Shown here: positions 23,033 through 35,616 of the stretch, one piece after another
How positions within the stretch are numbered: position 1 is the stretch's first letter
Layout: every line of letters begins with the position of its first letter
Assembly: GCA_021234155.1 (NCBI GenBank)
Contig: JAJEKV010000033.1
Location: 5,630,635 to 5,694,634, forward strand
Direction: 5' to 3'
Length of the DNA stretch: 64,000 nucleotides
DNA from: Isoetes taiwanensis
Taxonomy: Eukaryota; Streptophyta; Lycopodiopsida; Isoetales; Isoetaceae
Position numbers and translations under genes: made by a program
Notes under the pieces: model-generated
The model's input: the letters and a program-made list of their open reading frames with translations, nothing else
The model's database searches: none
Told to the model about the DNA's origin: nothing

Positions 23033-23860
23033 TTTTTTTTTTTTTTTTTTTGAAAGTAAGAGTTGGTTTTGTCATTAATTATAAAATCTCAGAGATACAA
23101 TGTAATAGCATGCCCTTAAACTAAGCATACCAAAAAGTGTATCAGAATCAGCCAATAACAGTAATAACAGGACACTTAGAATAGTTTGTATCCAGTGAAA
23201 AGGATGAGTCAGAATAATGAGCAGCTACACTTAAGAAGATCCGATGGTACTCCCATTCTTGGAGTATAGAAAAATTTTGTAACCTCTGCAATGCCGTGTA
23301 GAATTTGATAACCTTGAGAGAGAACTGATAACCTGCCAAAATTGAATCCACCAAAAAGGTAAGCCAGCACTAAATCAAATAAGAGCAAAGACGTGTTTCC
23401 TGGAGGATGGGCCAACAACAAGGGTATATCAGGTCTGGGATGAGAAAACAGAATTGAAGTATGCATTGAATCCGAAAAGATAATGATTGGGTGCCCAATT
23501 GTTATGATAGCATAGACGGAACATGTCTCTTCCTTCCAAGAGCAAAAGAAGAGAACCATAGAGGTCGGCCAACAGTTTGTGGTTATAGTACATGGTTACG
23601 TACCTAGTCGGTGAGTCTCATTAAGAAGGAAATTGTTGGTGAGAAACATCCAAAGGCAATGAAGTTGCACAACCTCTCTGCAAAAAATGCTCGCCCACAT
23701 ATCTTCACTTTCTTTCAGATGTCTCCTATGCCCTTTTTTCATGAGAAAAGAATCCATAGAGGAGGCAATGTCATTCTCCATAATGTGATCGGGTTGAAGT
23801 TTGACCGAAAAGGAGGAGATTGTTTTGCCGAATTTATTTCTCCCCTCTCCACGCAGGAAT

Positions 23861-26800
23861 TCAAGATACTCTAGGATCATCAGTGAGAAACAAATTAGAA
23901 TCCACAACATTAAGATTTGAAGCAAATAAACTGTAGTGTCCCCTAAACTGCCCAAAGACCTCCCATTTCCTGTCAAAGTTAGTACCAAATTTTTTTTTAT
24001 GAGCAGTTGCAATAGTCTCAAAGTCAAACTGAAAATGCATCTTAATCCAAAAGATAGAAGGATTCTTATGACCATATAACACGCGATTTCTTGCTTTCCA
24101 AATATTCCATAAAGCTATGTAAATGATTGAATTTGTAAACATATCATTATATTGAATAAGGGAGAGAAGATCTCCATTATTCCCAATACCAAATCTAGCA
24201 GCAATCCAGTTCCAAAAATCATCTAACTTACAGCAAAAGAAAATATGAGAAAAGTCCTCTAGATTATTACAGTTTAAGGGGCAATTTGCTGAGATGTTAG
24301 GATTTCTTTTGGAAACAGAGACCAGATTATTCAGACTGCCATTAGCAAGAAACCAGATAAAATAAGAAATTTTTGGAGGACAATAAGAATTCCAAACATT
24401 ATGGAAAAGACTCTTAAGCTGATCATAAGAAATAGACCATTTTAGCATAGCTTTGCAATTATCCATGTTAGAGGACATAGCATTATATACATCCTTCACT
24501 TTGTAGACTCCTTTTCCTTTTATAGTCCAATCAGGTTTATCAGGATTGGGGGATAAGTTTGTGAGAAAGGGTTTAATAAGAGCATAGATTTTTTTATCAG
24601 ATGATGTACCTCCAATCATACCCTTCAGTCTAGTCCAAGAGATAACTCTCCCATCAATAATCAAGTCCTTAAGGTAAAGGAAACCAGCCTCAGACCACTT
24701 CTTATATATTCTAGGATGCTTGATGGCAAGAACAGGAGAATTTTGCTCAACTAAAATTGGATTCCAGAAGATTGTAGTATCTTCATGAAGCTTTTCCCTA
24801 GCAATAAAATGGAAGTTAGGAGAGATCACATTCCAAGCCTTGATAAGATTACACATAAGAGGAGAAATATTAGTGGCAGGTCTCAACTGATTGAAGGCAG
24901 AATGAGGGAGCAAGTGCTGAATAGAGGGGTGACCATGAGGATGACTCAGATTAATCCAATATCTGATGAATTTACAGGCCGGAGAAGGATTCCCATGAAT
25001 TGATTTCCATATAAACTTCCCAGCAAGAGCTTGTGCTTGTCTGAAAAGATTTTTGCATCCTAAACCACCAGAAGATTTCGGCTTGCAGATAGAATTCCAG
25101 TTGACCAAATGACTACCTTTCCAAATAAAGTTTCTGAGGATTTTCTCAAGCTCCATATAGACACATTTTGGAGCCACCAAGGCTGTTGAGAAGTATACAT
25201 GAGAGCTAGCAAGAACAGCATTAGCAATAATAGTTCTGCCTGCTAGAGAAAGATAGTTCCTGTAATTGTTCAGTTTCTTTTTTATTCTCAGTAGGATAGG
25301 ATCCCAAAGACCTTTGATAGTATGATCCATAGCAAGAGGCATACCTAGAAGCTTGGTTGCCTGATTGGAGGGGAGGACATTTATCCCAGCTAAAGTTGGA
25401 GTATTGACATCTCCAATAATCAAACTTTTGTTCAAGTTCAAATGGATACCAGATGCAGCAGAGAATTGACCTAAAATCTTGAGGAAGAGATTGATGTTTT
25501 GAAGATCAGCATCAAGAAAGGAGAAGGTGTCATCAGCATATTGGAGAATGGTGATACTATCATTGGAATTTGGTAGATTTAGGCCTTTTAAATGAGCTGA
25601 ATTCTGATAATGCAAAACAACCTTAGTTAGGAGTTCAGCAGCCACTAAGAATAAATAGGGAGCAAGAGGGCATCCTTGCCTTACTCCACAAGAGAGAGGG
25701 AAGAAACCAGTGGGGACACCATTTATAAGAATAGCTGAGTTCGATCTAGCATTCAGACCATGAATAAGATTAATAATCTTTGGATGGAAACCAATTTTGG
25801 ACATTGCAAAATCTAGGAAATCCCACCTAACAGAATCAAATGCTCTCTTGAAATCTAATTTGAGGAGAATGCAATTTTGATTTGAAATTTTATTCCAGTG
25901 CAGACCCTCCATAGCAGCCACATAGTTATCCAGAATGAATCTATTTGGAAGAAAAGCAGATTGAGTTGGGCTAATATTTCTTTGTAGAAAGTTTTTGATC
26001 CTGAGAGCAATGATCTTTGCACAAAGTTTATATGTAGTGTTTGTGAGAGAGATTGGTCTCCAGTCTTGGAACTTTGAAGGGTGATCAACCTTAGGAACCA
26101 AAGTTATCAGGCCACTGGAAATAGAAGGATGAAGATGATTAGAGTTCCAGAAGGTAGTAACTAGAGAGATCAGGTCATTTCTGAGAATGTCCCAGAATTT
26201 GATATAAAATTCATTTGGGAAACCATCGGGGGCGGGAGATTTACCATTACTAAAGGACTTGAGGGTGTCATAAATCTCATTATGGGAAGGAATGGCAGCC
26301 AGGAGACTTCGTCCATGGATTCCGAGGATCAGGTAAAAAATATTATTGACTAAGGAATAAAAGTCATTTGCATCCGAGATCTCATTGGGAGGAATTGGTT
26401 TGTCTTTAAAAAGGTCCATGTATCTACTCTTGAAGAAATTAGCAATGTCAGAATGAGAATTATATTTAATATCCTGATCATCAATAGTCTCAGTAATGGA
26501 GTTTCTAAGAACTCGCTTTTGGCTACCCCTCAAAAAAAAAACCCGAGGAGCGAGTCCATATCATTAGTATATTTGATCTTGCATCTAATTGCAGAGCCTT
26601 TAGCTTCAATCTCCTCAATACTTTTGATTTTTCTCTCAAGAATTTCTTCCCCTACTTGAAGGTTAGAGCTGGAAGGATCATTTTGGAGTAAGGATCTAAT
26701 TTCTTTCATATACATGAGGAGCTGGTTTTTTTCCTTGCTGCACTTATCTTTGATAAGCTTAGACCAGTTCTTAATCCATCTTTTGACTTCCTTGATTTTA

Positions 26801-27668
26801 GAGTAGAAAAGCTTCATAGGAGGCATAGAGTTACCAGCAAACCTAATGGTCAGCTCATCATAGAAAGTTCTGAATTGGGAGCAGAAATTTTCATTCTCGA
26901 GAAGAGAAGAGTTAAATTTATAAGGAGTGCTCCCTTCTCTTTGAATCCTAATAGCATGGGAGGTATGAAGGAATTGAGGCTGATGGTCAGAAATGGAGGT
27001 TCCTTCATCACTTGTTACATAACTATTGTCCCAAAAAAGGTAGATGGATTGGAAACATAAAATCTGTCAAGAGTGCAATAAACCCTTGCTCTATCTTTTT
27101 GCTTATTAGACCAAGTGTAGGTGGCAGTGGAAGAGGGAATATGAATGAGATTGTTATCAGAGATAAGCAGATCCCAGTTCTGCTTTTCAGTTGAGGACAT
27201 ATTTATTTTATTTCCCAACTTAAAATCCCAAGAAGGGGTATTATTGAAGTCTCCAGCAACAATCCAGTTGTCTATAGTTTGAGATCCCAACCAACTATTA
27301 ATTTCACTCCATATAGGTTCCCTATCTTTTGGAGAGGTAGGGGCATATATATTGATGATTCCAAAATTGGAATTCGAGACAGAGCAAATCATAGCCTGCC
27401 AAGCTTTGGAAGGGCTATTGTAGAAGGAGGAATGCTTGATGTCTTTTTTCCAAACAATAGCTAAACCACCACTAGCCCCAGAAGAGTTAATCCAGATTGA
27501 AGAAGAAGAAGGGTATATCCAATCCCCCAAATTGCTACATTCAAAAGAGGAAAGTTTAAGCTCCTGAAGAAGGATTATATCAGCATTATACATCCTGATT
27601 TGAGCAATAGCCCTTCTTCTTTTCAAAGGACCTTTTATGCCTCTAAGGTTCCAGGAAAGGATCTTCAT
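23861..27668 (-). pseudogene. LINE C ORF2, nearly complete with two breaks
   Basis: 27015-27668 is the endonuclease (LQELKLSSFECSN, AGDFNNTPSWDF, CTLDRFYVSNP), broken before its SDHQPQ motif. 26530-26826 is linker. 23861-26533 is one 890-codon frame with the RT and C-terminal domains: WRPISLTNTTYKLCAKII, LKLDFKRAFDSVRWDF, GVRQGCPLAPYLF, LQYADDTFSF, LSLAGRTIIANAVL, then CPLNCNNLEDFSHIFFCCKL and LWNIWKARNRVLYG of the zinc-binding tail. Fewer defects than LINE B, so probably a younger insertion. Confidence 0.85.
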
Positions 27669-27695
27669 TATAAGAAGGAAGATAGAAAAGGCAAA

Positions 27696-28670
27696 TTATA
27701 ATCTATTCTTTCTTGATTTTCTCTTACTTCTGGTATTTTGAGCAGGAGTTTTATTTAGACCAGACAAGATCAATCCCAGTTTATCTCCATCCTTTTTAGA
27801 TGATTTTTTCACAGACTGACTCTTCTCAGACTTAGGATCAATACTAAAATTTTCATTTAGATATTCTTCTTTATCCCAGTTCTCTTTGTCACTCCCAAAA
27901 CCATCATTATCACTATAATCAGAACATCCTCCAGGAAAGAATTGAAACATAGGATTAATGTTAATAGGGTTTACATTAACATTTGAAGGAGCAGAAGTAA
28001 GAACTTGCCTGGTACTTTCTTTTTCTTGAAGCTCCACAATTTGAGTGTCTTCAGGGGTATCAGGAACAAAATCAGGAGCAATCAGAGTAGCAGGTGCAGA
28101 ATCATTCCCCATCTCATTTATTGTAAGTCCCTTCAAAAGTGAAATTTGTGGAGCGAGATTTTGCAGAGAGGCCATCTGCTCAGCAAACTTATCTGATATT
28201 CTGATTGGACTTATAGAGGAATCCATCACAGGAGAGTCAAGGTCAATTAGGGAGGGCAGCTCTTCAATGTTTGTACCAGCAGACTGAGTATGTATATGAG
28301 GAGTGGCTAAGGGATGGAAAGGTGAGGGACAATTTTGGGAAACACTTTTTTTGCTATTATTTAATTCAGAATCAAGCTTACCATTAAGGTCAGATAATAC
28401 CTGGAAAGGATTAGAGCAGTTGACTTTGAAGTTGACTTGCTGATGTTCTGACTCTTGAGTCAAATCTGCAGTACTTTGATCATTGATATTGGACAAATGA
28501 TTGTCCATTATAGTCTCATCTGACTTTTTGTCTTGCTGATTCAAATTAGCTGACACTGGTATTTTAACATGTGAATTCACCTGAGAGGAATTCAGCTGAA
28601 ACTTTGATTTGTCCCGAGATTTTGTAGTTAATGACCCACTCTTACTTTTATTCTTGATAGGATAATCCAT
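27696..28670 (-). pseudogene. LINE C ORF1, C-terminal part only
   Basis: 324 codons of Ser/Asn/acid-rich sequence ending in a basic tail (KRKSRKNR), the counterpart of the LINE B ORF1 tail. The RNA-binding domain and Cys cluster are missing. The frame is open upstream of the first ATG toward the truncation point. Confidence 0.55.
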
Positions 28671-28744
28671 AAGGCTGTTGGAGCATTGACCTTTTTCTTG
28701 ATTCTTGAAAATAAAAAATTAAACAATTTAGACAATTCTGAGAA

Positions 28745-28960
28745 GTTTTTCTCGCCTCACGAGGCGAGAAAGGGCATGATTCCCCCCTTCTGTGCTCCCC
28801 AAGCCTTCAGTAGAAGCCCCATTCGCGGATGGCCAGGGCTAAGACACGGGCACCAAATATTTCTTTTGTTGGGCACCCATTGAACCTTATACAAAATAAA
28901 AATAAAACTAAAAGAATTTAACATTATAATCCTTCCCGACTGCCGAGTCGAGAAGGGAGG
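28745..28960. repeat. Two isolated copies of the TCTCGnCT palindrome
   Basis: TTCTCGCCTCACGAGGCGAGAA near 28748-28769, and CCCGACTGCCGAGTCGAGAAGG near 28936-28957. Both share the palindromic core of the array at 30944-31380. Confidence 0.65.
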
Positions 28961-30661
28961 GATGGGAGATGGATCAGAGTATGCACATGACGTCCAGCTC
29001 TCTACGATCTCAGCTAAGACACGACCATCCTGAATCGCATAAGCAAAGTTTTTAGGAATATTATCAAGAGACTTCCCCATGCTGGCCAAGGCAATCAAAG
29101 CCTCAGATCTGTTCTTTTCTTTTCCGTCCTCATCACCTCCGCCCCGTCCACCATTTCCCCCATTTCCATTTCCACCTTCATCATTGCCTCCAAAGCTTCC
29201 TCCGCTACCAGAGAAGCTTTTGCTTTTAAGGAGCTATTTGGGTTATGAGCTGAAACGAACAGACATTTTGGAGCTCCAGAAGTTCAGAAACTTAGCAAGA
29301 GGCAGGCATACCTAATGGCGAAGCGTTCAATCGGGGTCTTGAAACTGCTGTGCGCCGGAGGGAAGGGGAAAAGTGATGGGAGGAAGAAGAAAAGGAAGGG
29401 AATCATCGTCGGTGAAAGATAAGAATAAATTGCCTCCGTTATTTCTGTCTGCAAAATATTTTCTATAGTGTTTGCCGCCATTGTTGGCTTCGAAACCCTT
29501 AAGATGCTCATCAAAGCTTTAGCTGTGGCAGAGCAGGGACGCAGAGCAGTGAATCATATGCAAGAAAGAGTTGAAGATGATGCGCTTGGCCAGATCTGGA
29601 CGACACATGTGCCCACCAGTTTCAGTAGTTCACCAAGCTGCGGCCGCTTCATTATATCCTCCAAATCCGTCGCCATATCCACAAAGCTCTGTGCCATACC
29701 CCCTCCAAACCAGGCGTACCCCCATTTCCGGCCCTTCTTTTTCAGCTTCTGCTTCTTTTTCTAACTCTTCTTCTTCTTCAGATCTGCCTTCTGCTTCCTT
29801 TTCTAACTCTTCTTCTTCAGATCTTCTTCAAATCTGCCTTTTCTTCGACCAAAATCCTACCCAGCGCGAGTGCATTATCGCATGAGTTGGCTTCTCCGAC
29901 TGCCATGCCCTCAAATCCGACCAAAGTTTTTGCTTCTCTGACAGCAGAGTTTATGCTTCTCCGACTGCCTCTCCCGATCTCTTGTCTACAACAGAGTTTA
30001 TGCATGGCTTCTCCTTTATGCTGTCGATTCTAAGCCCTCTTGAAGCCCAAAACATCCATCGACCTCCTTTCTTGCTGGTTTATCCGGCGACCTTTCTTCG
30101 TGAGTGAGCTTTTTCCTATGAGCTTTTTTTCCTATGAGTCTTTCCTTATTTCTTCTATATGAGGTCGCCAGATCCGCGGGGTGTATAGCCTGCTTCAATA
30201 AGTGCCATCACCGATTTGATCTGTCATTCCCTTTTGCGGATTCGTGGTTGCAGATCTGCCGGAAACCGGTTTCTCCTTTCCAAGTGGTACAAGAAGGATT
30301 TGCGGCACAAAGGTGTGTACCAAATTTCAAAATTCAAATATTGGGGGGAAAAAAAAGGCGGGGTATAAAAAAACAATTAAATAAGTATTGAAAATTGTCA
30401 TAATATAGTTGTAAACGTAAGTAAGTAGATAGGGTAATTATTTTTCAGTTGTTATAATAGTTGTTATAATGTGCATTATAGGTGCATATGGTATCCATTA
30501 CATAATACATGGGGAGGGTCTATTTATCATAGAAAATACATAGGAAATTTATGGGGAGAGTATTCATTCATAGAAAATATATAGGATATTGTGTTTATAG
30601 AAAAATACATAGTATAGTATAGTGTCTTATTAGAAAATACATTGTATATAATGTCCCATTT

Positions 30662-30713
30662 AAAAAGGCTATCTTTTTTTTTTTTTTTTTTTGAAGAAAA
30701 AAAGGCTATCTTT
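30662..30713 (-). mobile_element. Minimal retro-insertion: poly(A) with 15-bp target-site duplication
   Basis: AAAAAGGCTATCTTT at 30662-30676 is repeated exactly at 30699-30713. Between them lie only about 22 bp, a T run plus GAAGAA. On the minus strand this is CTTC followed by poly(A), the same ending as the SINE at 42726. It reads as an extreme 5'-truncated LINE-mediated insertion. Confidence 0.75.
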
Positions 30714-30819
30714 GAATAAAGCTATGGGTAAACATTGACATATTAAAAAACATATATTGCTTTGTATGGACCGTGTGCTAGTATGATTATGCGTGTATTA
30801 TGAAATTGTGGTAGTATAA

Positions 30820-30910
30820 AGTACTAATGTGTGCTAATTGCTAATGTGTGCTAATACTAATGTTGTCAAATACTAATGTGTGCTCTTGTTAAATACTAAT
30901 GTGTGCTCTC
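30820..30910 (+). repeat. Short tandem repeat of TACTAATGTGTGCT
   Basis: Four to five imperfect copies of (A)TACTAATGTGTGCT, directly left of the hairpin array. Confidence 0.7.
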
Positions 30911-30943
30911 TGACCCTTGAAATTGCCTTTTTTTACTCTAAGC

Positions 30944-31380
30944 TGCCTTTCTCGACGCCCTCAAACCTGCGTTTTTCGCTTTGAGCTGCCTTTCTCGACT
31001 CGCGAGTTGAGAAAGGCCTTCTGACTGCTAAAACCTGCGTTTTTAAGCTTTGTTGCGCCTTTCTCAACTCGCTTGAGTCGAAGGGCCTTCGACCCTAAAA
31101 CCTGCGTTTTTTTTGCTTTAAAATTCGCCTTTTCGACTCATGAGTCGAGAAAAGGCCTCCCGACCCTAAAACCTGCGTTTTTAAGCTTTTGGTACGCCTT
31201 TCTCGACTTCGCGAGTCGAGAAAGGCCATCCGACCCTAAACCTGCGTTTTTAAGCTTTGAAACGCCTTTTTCGACTCAGCGAGAAAGGCCCTATGACCCC
31301 TAAAAGCTGCGTTTTTTAAGCTTGAGCCTCCTTTTCGACTTCGCGAAGTCGAGAAAGGCTCTCGCCCTGTATTTTCCAAA
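30944..31380. repeat. Tandem array of palindromic units, about seven copies of ~69 bp
   Basis: Each unit is a palindrome of the type GCCTTTCTCGACTCGCGAGT.. (full arm to GAGAAAGGC) followed by a spacer with GACCCTAAAACCTGCGTTTT and TTAAGCTTT. Units start near 30944, 30986, 31056, 31126, 31195, 31263 and 31328. The first lacks the right arm of the palindrome. Single strands would fold into a row of hairpins. Apparent ORFs here (31073-31303) are translations of the repeat. Confidence 0.85.
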
Positions 31381-32253
31381 ATGGCCCTAAGAACTGTGTT
31401 TTATTTTATTTTTTAGCATGTAGCATCACTTGACTAACTTGATTTTGTCTTTTTGCGGTCCTTATCTCGACCGGATAGTACATGCTTGGGAGCAATGAAA
31501 AAGACCAGTTCATTGAAGAAAGATGCTTAGAAGAGGGTGGTGACATCAGTTGGACATACAAGCACGTGGCCTATGAAGGAACTCCTCATACAAATTTCTA
31601 TCGTCGTAAGTTGCTCTGTGACTTGACAGAGCTCCACGCTACCGCTTTGCGATGGGTTGGTTCATGTGTGAAGAGGGTGTAATCATTGTGATAATACGAC
31701 CACTATGGTCTCTTCACCCACTGTAATGTATATTGTAATGAGCCCATTTATAAATATAAGGCATCTCAAAACTAGTATTCTTTGGTGATTAAGTAAACAA
31801 TTTGCTTAATTTTTGTTGGAATTTATGATCTCTTGTCTACCCACCTAAGAAAATAGAGCCAAAAAGTCTTGGTAAAGGAATTCACCCTCACGCGAATAAC
31901 TCTTATTTTGAATGACAAATAAGCCCCAAAACAGGGACTCGACTCGATATCCAAGAAAATTGGGAGAAAGCTTGGATGCACAGTTTCAGACAAAATTTCG
32001 AATTAAGGACAGTTTTCGGGTCGGGTTGCTCCTTTCTGTGTAAAATAACAGGGTTCCGAAAAAAAGTGGGAATGGAATGAGTCCCACTTTAATTAAATAC
32101 GACTTTATAGCACCTGGCCTCCATCTATAAGGCTTTCTTGGGGCAGCCTAGGCCCGTGGAAAAGAGCTTGCTAGAAGGAGGGGTGGGTCTAACTTCTTAA
32201 AGTCGTTGTCATCTCAGGCTTGATGAGTTGGTCTTGCTCACGTCACCCATGGC

Positions 32254-32790
32254 TTAAAGGTTCGTCTTATAGTTCTTCTCAAGCTTAGCGTTTAACTTGA
32301 ACTGTCTTTTGGAAGGGGGTGGCCATGACTTTCTGCATCTTAAACTTGCGTTTTCTCCTTGTAAAGCAGAAGGCGTTTTAGGTCCTTCTAACTCTAGTTG
32401 TCTTCTAATATCTGAAGGGAAACCTTGTGTAAACCAACTAATTATATCATCATTAGAAGGTGTAGAACTTAATTTTGCTGCTAATTCTGTGATTCTAATG
32501 GCAAACCCTGATGATTTTTCTTTAGGTTGAATCTGTGCATTTCTCAACTCCTCTTTTATTTCCCTATTGGATAGGAGTAGCATAACAAGCACCCAAGAAT
32601 ACCTTTTTAATTCACTCCATGTTGTCACATTGTCCATATTTTCATAGATTCAGTTGGCTGCTTTTTCTTTTAGAGTGGTTAGGAATATATCCAATCTCAT
32701 ATCATCACTGTCATCTTTATTTAACTTCCTTGTTGTTTCAAATTTTCTCATATGTGTCTTAGGATTGGTCTCATCTTTATCTCCTCCTTA
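32254..32790 (-). pseudogene. Retrotransposon gag fragment (copy 1)
   Basis: The minus strand encodes NVTTWSELKRY, PKEKSSGFAIRITELAAKLS and IISWFTQGFPSDIRRQLELEG, the helical capsid-like region of LTR retrotransposon gag. A stop near 32640 separates a further upstream piece. Homologous to 46199-46833. No pol is nearby. Confidence 0.65.
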
Positions 32791-34139
32791 TCTGGGACAT
32801 CTCAAGGAATGAAAACTAGTACTCATTGTAAAGATAATTTTGATGTCAGGCAAAATTTGGAAGGATCTTTCTATTGTTGCTTTTTGCAACTCCCTTCAGG
32901 CCCTTCTCTCAGTCCTTTCTTTCTCTGTTTTTTCCTCAATTCTTGCCTTTTCTTGCATTCTTCTGCAAGACTTTTATACGTCAACTTAAGCCAATTCCTT
33001 ATACTGCATATATTTCCCTAGTTTCCCATAAATACATGTTGATTTCATCGCCTATCTTTTTGAATTCAACTTTGAAACTTTGCAAGCTTAAAGTGCACAT
33101 GTAGAATATCTCATATACAGATTTTCAAGTGCAAAAACCATGCTTTTCTTGCAAATTTTAGGTCTGATACAAATCTGCCATGGCAGTGCAGTAATCATTA
33201 TTTAATTGCTTGCCAAAATTCTTAGGCAATCATCTAACTTCTGAGATTTTTCTGATTGGTTAAGCACTTAGCAAGGACACTGCATGTTAAATTTCAAGCT
33301 AAATTAACAACATTAAGGCTCTGAAAACATGTCTGATACAGATTTGATATACGCATCCACTAGTTAGCACTGTCAGTAGTTTTTTGCTTGGTTTTCTATC
33401 ATGCCATAAATTTAACTTCTGAAATTTGCAAGATGGTTGCTACTAATAGACTAAACTAATTGTCAAGTTTCAGATTTAATGGACATGGATTAACAAAGTT
33501 TTAAAGATCTGATACCATCCTTCCAGAACAGTCCTCTAGGAATTAGAAATTGACAACCTGTTTGTCTAAAGCCTGTAAATTTCCTATGACAATTTGGCCA
33601 TATATTTAGCATCAAATTAAGCCATTCCACGTCCGGCAATGGAACCAAAATATTAAGGGAAAGTCTCTCACCCTTTTCAAAACATGAACAACAATCACTA
33701 ATTAAAATGATCTAAGGCCTAATTGCAAATGGAAAACAATGAATTAATGCCAAGGAAGTATGCAATCATTGCATTCGTGAGATAAACATGGAACAAATAA
33801 CAATGAAAGCTCTCAAATGGCGAAAAGGAGACATTTCTATTTATCATAAACCAGCATACAACAATGATAGCACAAATTCACGACATCTGCATATATCCAA
33901 TTCTTGACTTGATGCTCCTAATATTCTCTAAGAGTTGTAGCAGATCCATTCTGGGGTAGCAGATCCACGATAACACACCAATTCGTTGAGGAGGTCACAG
34001 ATTCGAAAGCAAAGAAGGCAAAGATTTGAAGCAGTTTTTGATGTCCACGTATGTCTTTCCTTCATAACATAAGTAGATAGATTTGTCTAAATGTTTCAGC
34101 ATGTGGCTTTTGCCAAGCCTTTTAATATTCAAATATTAT
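32791..34139. other. Intergenic, nothing recognised
   Basis: A/T-rich sequence between the gag remnant and the 34-35 kb ORF. No supported gene. Confidence 0.35.
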
Positions 34140-35147
34140 TTAATCATTTGTAGGCGTGCGCTGACTACACCGCCTTTTATAATGACTCCCATAAGGATCA
34201 TCATTCTCGGAATCACCATCAGGCTCTTGAAGTTGCTTCCCAACTTGTTCTTTAGTATTCACATATTCTGTACCCTTATCATCTATCCCCAGATTTTTTG
34301 TTGGAAGTATAGGCTCCACATAAGGCCTAATAGTTATGGAGGTGGTAATTCCTGTAATGGTGATGGAAGTTATAAATTTGTTTCTTCCTTTGTCCCTGTA
34401 AGGCATTAGTAAGTAAGCAGAGTTAACTTGAATGAGAAAGTTATCACCGGCCATACTTTCAAAGAGTTCAATGCACTTGGACGGCAAATGTGAAAATTTA
34501 ATGAAGATAGCAGGGTCCATCATGGTGGATTTGTAGGATCTGTTGAGGTTAATATTGATAAATAAATCTTTAGCGGACGCATTGGCTTCAAAGACCATAT
34601 GAAGAAACTTACAGTACTGGGCTTGCTTGTACATGATGAAATCAGGATTGTGTTGAGCCTCTTCAAAAATTTTTTTGAGGTTTTGCATAATTTCTTTTGG
34701 ACTATTCCATGAGTTACCAGGAATGATAGCCCAGTTGTTGATGTTTTGAAGGTCTGCAGTTTGCTAATCTATTTTTCGGTTGTAGGTAGGATCAAAGTAA
34801 ACAGAATCTTGCAAGTGTTGAGGGGCCTGTGAAAAATTCAATTTTCGGGGAACTGAAATAGTCATGTTGCTAATGAACATTTTCAACTTTTCTAGTATGA
34901 CATCTCTCATATCAATTCCCAATTTTTTCTCATTTGCTTGCTCCATCTCAAGTAATTGTCCTTTCACATAGGTATATGCTTCTTGTTCCTCATCAACTCG
35001 AGGATACACTTCACCTTTCTTTCGTCTAGGTCGAGGATCCTGGAATTTACTTTCAATGACAACTCCTTCGTCTCTAGCATTTTGTCTTGTAACAGCACGT
35101 ATATCCATAATTTTAACTTCGAGACTAACCATTCTTGCCTTTGTCAA
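34140..35147 (-). pseudogene. 336-codon frame with one in-frame UAG, unknown protein
   Basis: Two open pieces (35147-34764 and 34688-34140) are in the same frame. Between them the frame is open except for one TAG directly after TYNRKID; it continues QTADLQNINNWAII and on. The product is hydrophilic and Lys/Glu-rich at the start (PRPRRKKGEVYPRVDEEQ), with an acidic tail (EPDGDSENDD). No recognised domain. It may be an ORF of the same element as the gag fragments, since the flanking segment 35239-35412 recurs next to gag at 46 kb. Confidence 0.5.
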
Positions 35148-35238
35148 ATTATACTGCCAAGGTTAAACAGGAAAACTAAAGAGGAAGATTTATGTATCAG
35201 CAAAGAAGGGAAAAAAGGGGAGGGTGGTAAGGAAGTGA

Positions 35239-35412
35239 GCTCTGGAAATTTTTTGGAATGGAGATGCACACAAAAGCGCAGATGCCAAAAACCTAAATGG
35301 CACGTTACAAATAGGGCGAGAGCCTGGTAGTTGCTAACTGCCCGGAACACTTGTCCCCTAGCTCTAGAAGTCCATTTACCATTTATTCATTGGAAACAAA
35401 GGTAAATGTGAC
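35239..35412 (-). repeat. Repeat shared with 46052-46228
   Basis: About 175 bp in direct orientation with 46052-46228, about 90% alike (both contain AATGGCACG, GGGCGAGAGCCTGGTAGTTG and CCTAGCTCTAGAAGTCCAT). The 46-kb copy continues into gag, so this segment is the 3' neighbour of gag in one repeat family. Confidence 0.8.
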
Positions 35413-35555
35413 TTCTAGAGCTATAGAGACAAGATGGACAAAATGGTCCATGTGGGCATCCCCATAAACAGAAACATGCTCACAAAGAGGCAGAGAGTAA
35501 CAAAATAGCATTATGGGGTCTTTAACATAGTATCAATGGAACAAATTTTGAGACA

Positions 35556-35616
35556 ATAGAATAGAATAGAATAGAATAGAATAGAATAGAATAGAATAGA
35601 ATAGAATAGAATAGAA
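35556..35616. repeat. (ATAGA)n microsatellite
   Basis: About twelve uninterrupted AATAG/ATAGA pentamers. Confidence 0.95.

Larger units (their letters stand above)
23033..28735 (-). mobile_element. LINE C, L1-type, related to LINE B, 5'-truncated in ORF1
   Basis: The poly(A) tail appears as T run 23033-23051. ORF2 is at 27668 to about 23861 and the C-terminal part of ORF1 at 28670-27696. The first two thirds of ORF1 are absent, so the copy is 5'-truncated near 28700-28735. The first 24 residues of ORF2 equal those of LINE B (MKILSWNLRGIKGPLKRRRA and on), which shows the same subfamily. No target-site duplication could be matched. Confidence 0.85.

Noticed and set aside
23148-23559. Minus-strand ORFs at the 3' end of LINE C
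   Set aside because: They lie in the 3' UTR region between the coding end and the poly(A) tail and resemble no domain.
29079-30391. Several short Ser/Pro-rich ORFs
   Set aside because: Composition-driven (CTTCTT and similar runs), in conflicting frames; no splice or domain evidence.
31073-31303. 76-codon ORF
   Set aside because: It is a translation of the palindromic tandem repeat.
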